64,000 nt of DNA, taken from assembly GCF_016908395.1 (NCBI RefSeq), contig NZ_JAFBDU010000005.1, forward strand, positions 124,001 through 188,000, in the 5' to 3' direction. The first letter of the stretch is position 1. Each line of letters starts with the position of its first letter. Both the position numbers and the translations under genes were made by a program. Of the stretch, positions 61,091 through 64,000 are shown piece after piece. Source of the DNA: Metabacillus crassostreae (lineage in GTDB: Bacteria; Bacillota; Bacilli; Bacillales; Bacillaceae). The notes under the pieces were generated by a model. The model was given only the letters and a program-made list of their open reading frames with translations. It was not told where the DNA came from and did no database searches.

Positions 61091-62749
61091 TTACCATTGA
61101 ACTGTGTAACTACTATTCGTAGACGGTGTATTCCAAACATTATTGCTACCAGGCTCCCATGATTTTACAACATTATTTGAGCCTGCAACAACTGCTTTAA
61201 ATTCATAATAACGATTTGCAGCTATATAAGCTGAACCTCTCCAGTCCTGGTATGTGCTGTTCCACGTTAGCTTGATTTTGTCACCATCGGCATTATCCCA
61301 CATGCCCATTTCCCAGCGGTTTCCTGTTACATAAACAGTGTCACCTGAAGCGGTTGGGGCATTTTTAACGATGAAATCCACCTTTATTGGCTGAAGAATT
61401 AGAATATCTCTAAAACGGTCCATCTCAGCTGTTTTTGTTCCATTTGCATTGACTACATTTGCTAAGCGAAGTAGTGTAAATCCACTAAAGCCCTCATTAA
61501 ACAAATGCTGTGCTGTATTACGATAGCGTGTTTCACTATAGCTAGCATCAGAGCTTGAAATAGCTAAGGCATTTTCACCATTTAAAACAATTCCTCTTTG
61601 TGTAGCAAGATTAGCAATTTGTGTAACAAGTGATTTAGGAGCTGAATAGTATGGGCTTGTATATGCCTGACTATTGTCCATTTCCAAGCAAGTGAATGTT
61701 AGGTGAAGATTACTCGCTTTAAATTGATCCAGTATTTTTGCATAATCATGATACCCTGCTGAATATTCAGTTGAATGTGGCATATATGGATCATTCATTT
61801 TCCAATGAAGTCCAGCAATCTTAGCCCCTATTGGTACACCAAAAGTAGAGTCGAAGTTTTGATGTGCTTTACTGCTAATTAACGAAAGATGCTTTGTTAA
61901 AACACTTTGGTACCAATTCATAAAGTCCTTACCATATTGACTATTATAAGCAGCACCTGACGTGAAGAAATTATCTCCATCAGATGGTGGATTCACTTGA
62001 CTGAATGATGATAAATTTGTGTTCCAAGCAGCATTCAAGCTACTGATTGTACCATACTTTGCTTGCATATTATTTCTAAAATCTGTTTTTGCTGTTTCAG
62101 TATATGCCTGTAATTTTCCTCTTGAAGGATAGCTCCAGCCATCACCAGAAACATATGATGGAAAACGAAGCTCACCAGCTGGTCCACCACTTAAATAGAT
62201 TTTAACAATGATATCTTTATAATCCGAGAAATTCTGAGCAAAAGATGAGTAGAGCTCATTATATTGAGTTGAAATCACATTTGTTGCCCAAGGTGAGACA
62301 GTTTCTTTGTTCACATAGCCTGTTTCTGATTCGTGTGTTAACACATCCTCGCTTGCAAGATTCCAGACCCAGTTAGGAACAGGAATATTACAATCATCAC
62401 CAACATTTCCACCACATTGGTGTGTCGAAATGATTGGTACCCATTTTAGCCCTGATTCTCTTACAACTTGAGCATATTGACGATAGTAAGACCAATCAAA
62501 CTGATTATTGCCATTCTTCTCTACATCGCCCCACCAAACATCAGTTGTTAGAGCATATACTCCATTACTTTTTAACGTAGCAAGCTGTTTTGAGAAATCA
62601 CTCCAATTTGTGATTTTTGTTAAAGGTGCCATCACATATGCTTTGTAATCTGACTTAATATCTGCAGAAGCTGACGGGTTAAAAAATGTTGTTGTTGCTA
62701 AAAGAATAATCATGAAACTAATGCTTACCTGTTTTAGAAACTTTCTCAC
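61091..62749 (-). CDS. Secreted beta-amylase with starch-binding domain
   Basis: This 552-aa exo-enzyme releases maltose from starch ends. It has a signal peptide (about 1-29), a GH14 catalytic domain (about 33-440) and a C-terminal CBM20 starch-binding domain (about 450-552; VTGNRWEMGMWDNADGDKIK). The catalytic acid and base are Glu193 (GGPAGELRFPSY) and Glu392 (VLNGENALA). Layout matches B. cereus-type beta-amylase. A cre and a LacI-type operator lie upstream, so maltodextrin induction and glucose repression are likely. Confidence 0.95.
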   Translation of the reverse strand: MRKFLKQVSISFMIILLATTTFFNPSASADIKSDYKAYVMAPLTKITNWSDFSKQLATLKSNGVYALTTDVWWGDVEKNGNNQFDWSYYRQYAQVVRESGLKWVPIISTHQCGGNVGDDCNIPVPNWVWNLASEDVLTHESETGYVNKETVSPWATNVISTQYNELYSSFAQNFSDYKDIIVKIYLSGGPAGELRFPSYVSGDGWSYPSRGKLQAYTETAKTDFRNNMQAKYGTISSLNAAWNTNLSSFSQVNPPSDGDNFFTSGAAYNSQYGKDFMNWYQSVLTKHLSLISSKAHQNFDSTFGVPIGAKIAGLHWKMNDPYMPHSTEYSAGYHDYAKILDQFKASNLHLTFTCLEMDNSQAYTSPYYSAPKSLVTQIANLATQRGIVLNGENALAISSSDASYSETRYRNTAQHLFNEGFSGFTLLRLANVVNANGTKTAEMDRFRDILILQPIKVDFIVKNAPTASGDTVYVTGNRWEMGMWDNADGDKIKLTWNSTYQDWRGSAYIAANRYYEFKAVVAGSNNVVKSWEPGSNNVWNTPSTNSSYTVQW

Positions 62750-62804
62750 TGTAACTCCCCCTATTGTAAAATTTTTAAAACGAATCTTGAACTAATTTCA
62801 GAAA

Positions 62805-62818
62805 TTAAAGCGCTTCCA
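62805..62818. promoter_or_regulatory. cre (CcpA site) upstream of the beta-amylase
   Basis: On the minus strand TGGAAGCGCTTTAA is close to the ideal TGAAAGCGCTTTCA. It lies about 55-70 bp before the start codon, in a position fitting repression. Confidence 0.75.
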
Positions 62819-62844
62819 TTTATAAATAAAAATAAAAGGCTTTA

Positions 62845-62862
62845 TGCGCAATCGATTGCACA
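62845..62862. promoter_or_regulatory. LacI-type operator upstream of the beta-amylase
   Basis: The palindrome TGCGCAATCGATTGCACA contains a perfect 12-bp core GCAATCGATTGC (62848-62859) centred on CG, the form used by LacI-family regulators, including MalR-type maltose regulators. It lies 27 bp upstream of the cre. No regulator gene is nearby. Confidence 0.65.
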
Positions 62863-63013
62863 ATTTTCTGAAATTAATGTCTATCTTTAGAATATATGAT
62901 AACACGTTTAGCAAACAAGTGATATATGTCCTATATTTCGACAAGTAAAATAGTGATAAATACCTATATTTAGTGAGGGTATCGAAAAAAAGAGACTAAC
63001 TATAAAGTTAGCC

Positions 63014-63970
63014 TTACCACTCAATTGTTGCACCACCAATTCGTTTTACACCCCTAATTTTAGAAATATCCTCACAAAGCTTTATAGCAGCAAGGTCTTT
63101 TTTCTTAGCTTCAATCATTAAGTCAACGTTTGCATTGTGGTTTTTTAAAAATAATAATAATGGCATAAGAAATTCAGCATCCACATAATCTGCGTGGCTT
63201 CTAAATTCCTTTTCTGTTTTAGGTGATGACACGTGAATTTTTGGATGAAGACCAACAAAAGACCAGGTGTCAAAAATTTCTGGCAACAGCTCTTCGAAAT
63301 TTTCATCTTCATCTTTATTTGCAATGTAATGGTGATAATCAAATAGCATCGGAATTTTTTCTTTTTGACAAATCTTCAATGTTTCTGTTGTTGTATAAGT
63401 TTTGTCATCATTTTCTAGGGTCATTCGTTTCTTGATCTCTGCAGGCAATTTCTTTATATTTTCATGAAATCGTTCTGTAGCTTTTTCCTTATTGCCATAA
63501 GCGCCACCTACATGAATGTTAATAATTGCTTCATCTGCAAGACCCATAGCATCTAATAAATCATAATGATATTGCATATCACCCACAGCATTATCTGTTA
63601 TATGAGGCTTGTCACTAGTAAATAGCGTGAATTGATTAGGGTGAAAGCTAGTTCTTAATTTATTTTTCTTCACTAACTGACCGATTTCGGTGAGTAAATC
63701 CTTAAAAGGTGTACGATAATCCCATAGAACCTCTGGATGTGTTGCAAGAGGTACAATTGATGAAGATAGACGGTAAACTTGGATTTCTTGTGCAATATTG
63801 TAATGAATCATACGTAAAGTATGCTCTAAATTTTTTCTTGTTACATATAAAAGCTGATCTTTCCTCTCATTCTCGTCTAGCTGCTTCCATCGCGTAAAGG
63901 TTAACGACTTTGCAGGTGAGCAATCCCATAGAGCGAGAGCGTGTGAAACATAACCAAAGCGAATAATCAT
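63014..63970 (-). CDS. uvsE: UV DNA damage endonuclease
   Basis: This 318-aa TIM-barrel enzyme of the UVDE family nicks 5' to UV photoproducts and starts an alternative excision repair path. Motifs seen are [22 protein letters not shown] at the N-terminus, [44 protein letters not shown] and FDYHHY plus KIHVSSPK (metal-binding His, Asp and Glu). It matches B. subtilis UvsE (YwjD) in size. Spore formers use it in outgrowth. An ATG at 63970 is used; the 5' neighbour is outside the window. Confidence 0.93.
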   Translation of the reverse strand: MIIRFGYVSHALALWDCSPAKSLTFTRWKQLDENERKDQLLYVTRKNLEHTLRMIHYNIAQEIQVYRLSSSIVPLATHPEVLWDYRTPFKDLLTEIGQLVKKNKLRTSFHPNQFTLFTSDKPHITDNAVGDMQYHYDLLDAMGLADEAIINIHVGGAYGNKEKATERFHENIKKLPAEIKKRMTLENDDKTYTTTETLKICQKEKIPMLFDYHHYIANKDEDENFEELLPEIFDTWSFVGLHPKIHVSSPKTEKEFRSHADYVDAEFLMPLLLFLKNHNANVDLMIEAKKKDLAAIKLCEDISKIRGVKRIGGATIEW

Positions 63971-64000
63971 TTAACTTTCTCCTCATAGAAAATGTGAAAT

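Overview
The window looks like chromosome of a low-GC, endospore-forming Bacillaceae (Bacillus sensu lato). Evidence for this is AAGGAGG-type ribosome sites, GTG/TTG starts, sporulation genes (gerQ, rsfA, pbpG, ywcE, a Spo0E-like gene), SigB-type stress genes, and long colinearity with the B. subtilis qox-ywc-ywd-ywf-ywg-ywh-ywi-ywj region. No rRNA, tRNA, prophage, transposase or CRISPR array was seen. The repeats are short, non-coding and dispersed.

Layout. 1-4.3 kb: the end of an unknown gene, a 48-codon orphan gene, a membrane fatty-acid desaturase and an FAD/Rieske oxidoreductase (yhfW). 4.6-9.2 kb: a lia cell-envelope stress locus (liaI-liaH, then liaF-liaS-liaR) that lacks liaG, has a broken gene remnant inserted between liaH and liaF, and ends in an RsbR-type STAS stressosome paralogue 13 nt after liaR. 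9.3-15.2 kb: an ABC-F protein, topB, a SRPBCC protein and a NERD-domain protein. 15.4-21.3 kb: the qoxABCD quinol oxidase, ywcE and a niaP-type transporter. 21.4-29.7 kb: a CHASE4-HAMP-GGDEF diguanylate cyclase, an orphan pair of DppB/DppC-type permeases, a Spo0E-like gene, a membrane beta-propeller protein, an SDR oxidoreductase, and a DnaA-box cluster before a thioredoxin-reductase-like gene. 30.2-35.7 kb: an AraC-type regulator divergent from the galK-galE-galT Leloir operon, and a YflT general stress protein with a clear SigB promoter.

36.2-64 kb follows the ywd to ywj order: ywdF-ung-(small Cys protein)-ywdI, ywdK, gerQ, GNAT, hemQ, pta, lipL, ecsC-like, rsfA, DUF1450, ywfO-ywgA, Dps-like, ywhB, ywhC, ywhD, pbpG, speE, speB, CAP protein, ywiB-argS, a secreted beta-amylase and uvsE.

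How it works together: the window joins aerobic respiration (qox, hemQ), overflow metabolism (pta with a cre), sugar use (gal operon; beta-amylase with a LacI-type operator plus a cre), polyamine synthesis (speE-speB), lipoate metabolism (lipL), stress sensing (lia, RsbR paralogue, YflT) and sporulation.

The most interesting non-coding content is: a cluster of DnaA boxes at 28.43-28.65 kb; a 23-bp near-perfect hairpin at 28.70-28.76 kb; a composite repeat (355 and 335 bp plus two truncated copies) with GAGGCTGGGACA-type ends; GC-rich palindromic repeats, including two neighbouring copies that differ by one precise deletion; and three 21-bp-period arrays placed just after terminators.

All identifications come from reading motifs and from memory of the families; no database search was run. 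Start codons were moved from the longest reading frame wherever a ribosome site or family N-terminus argued for it.
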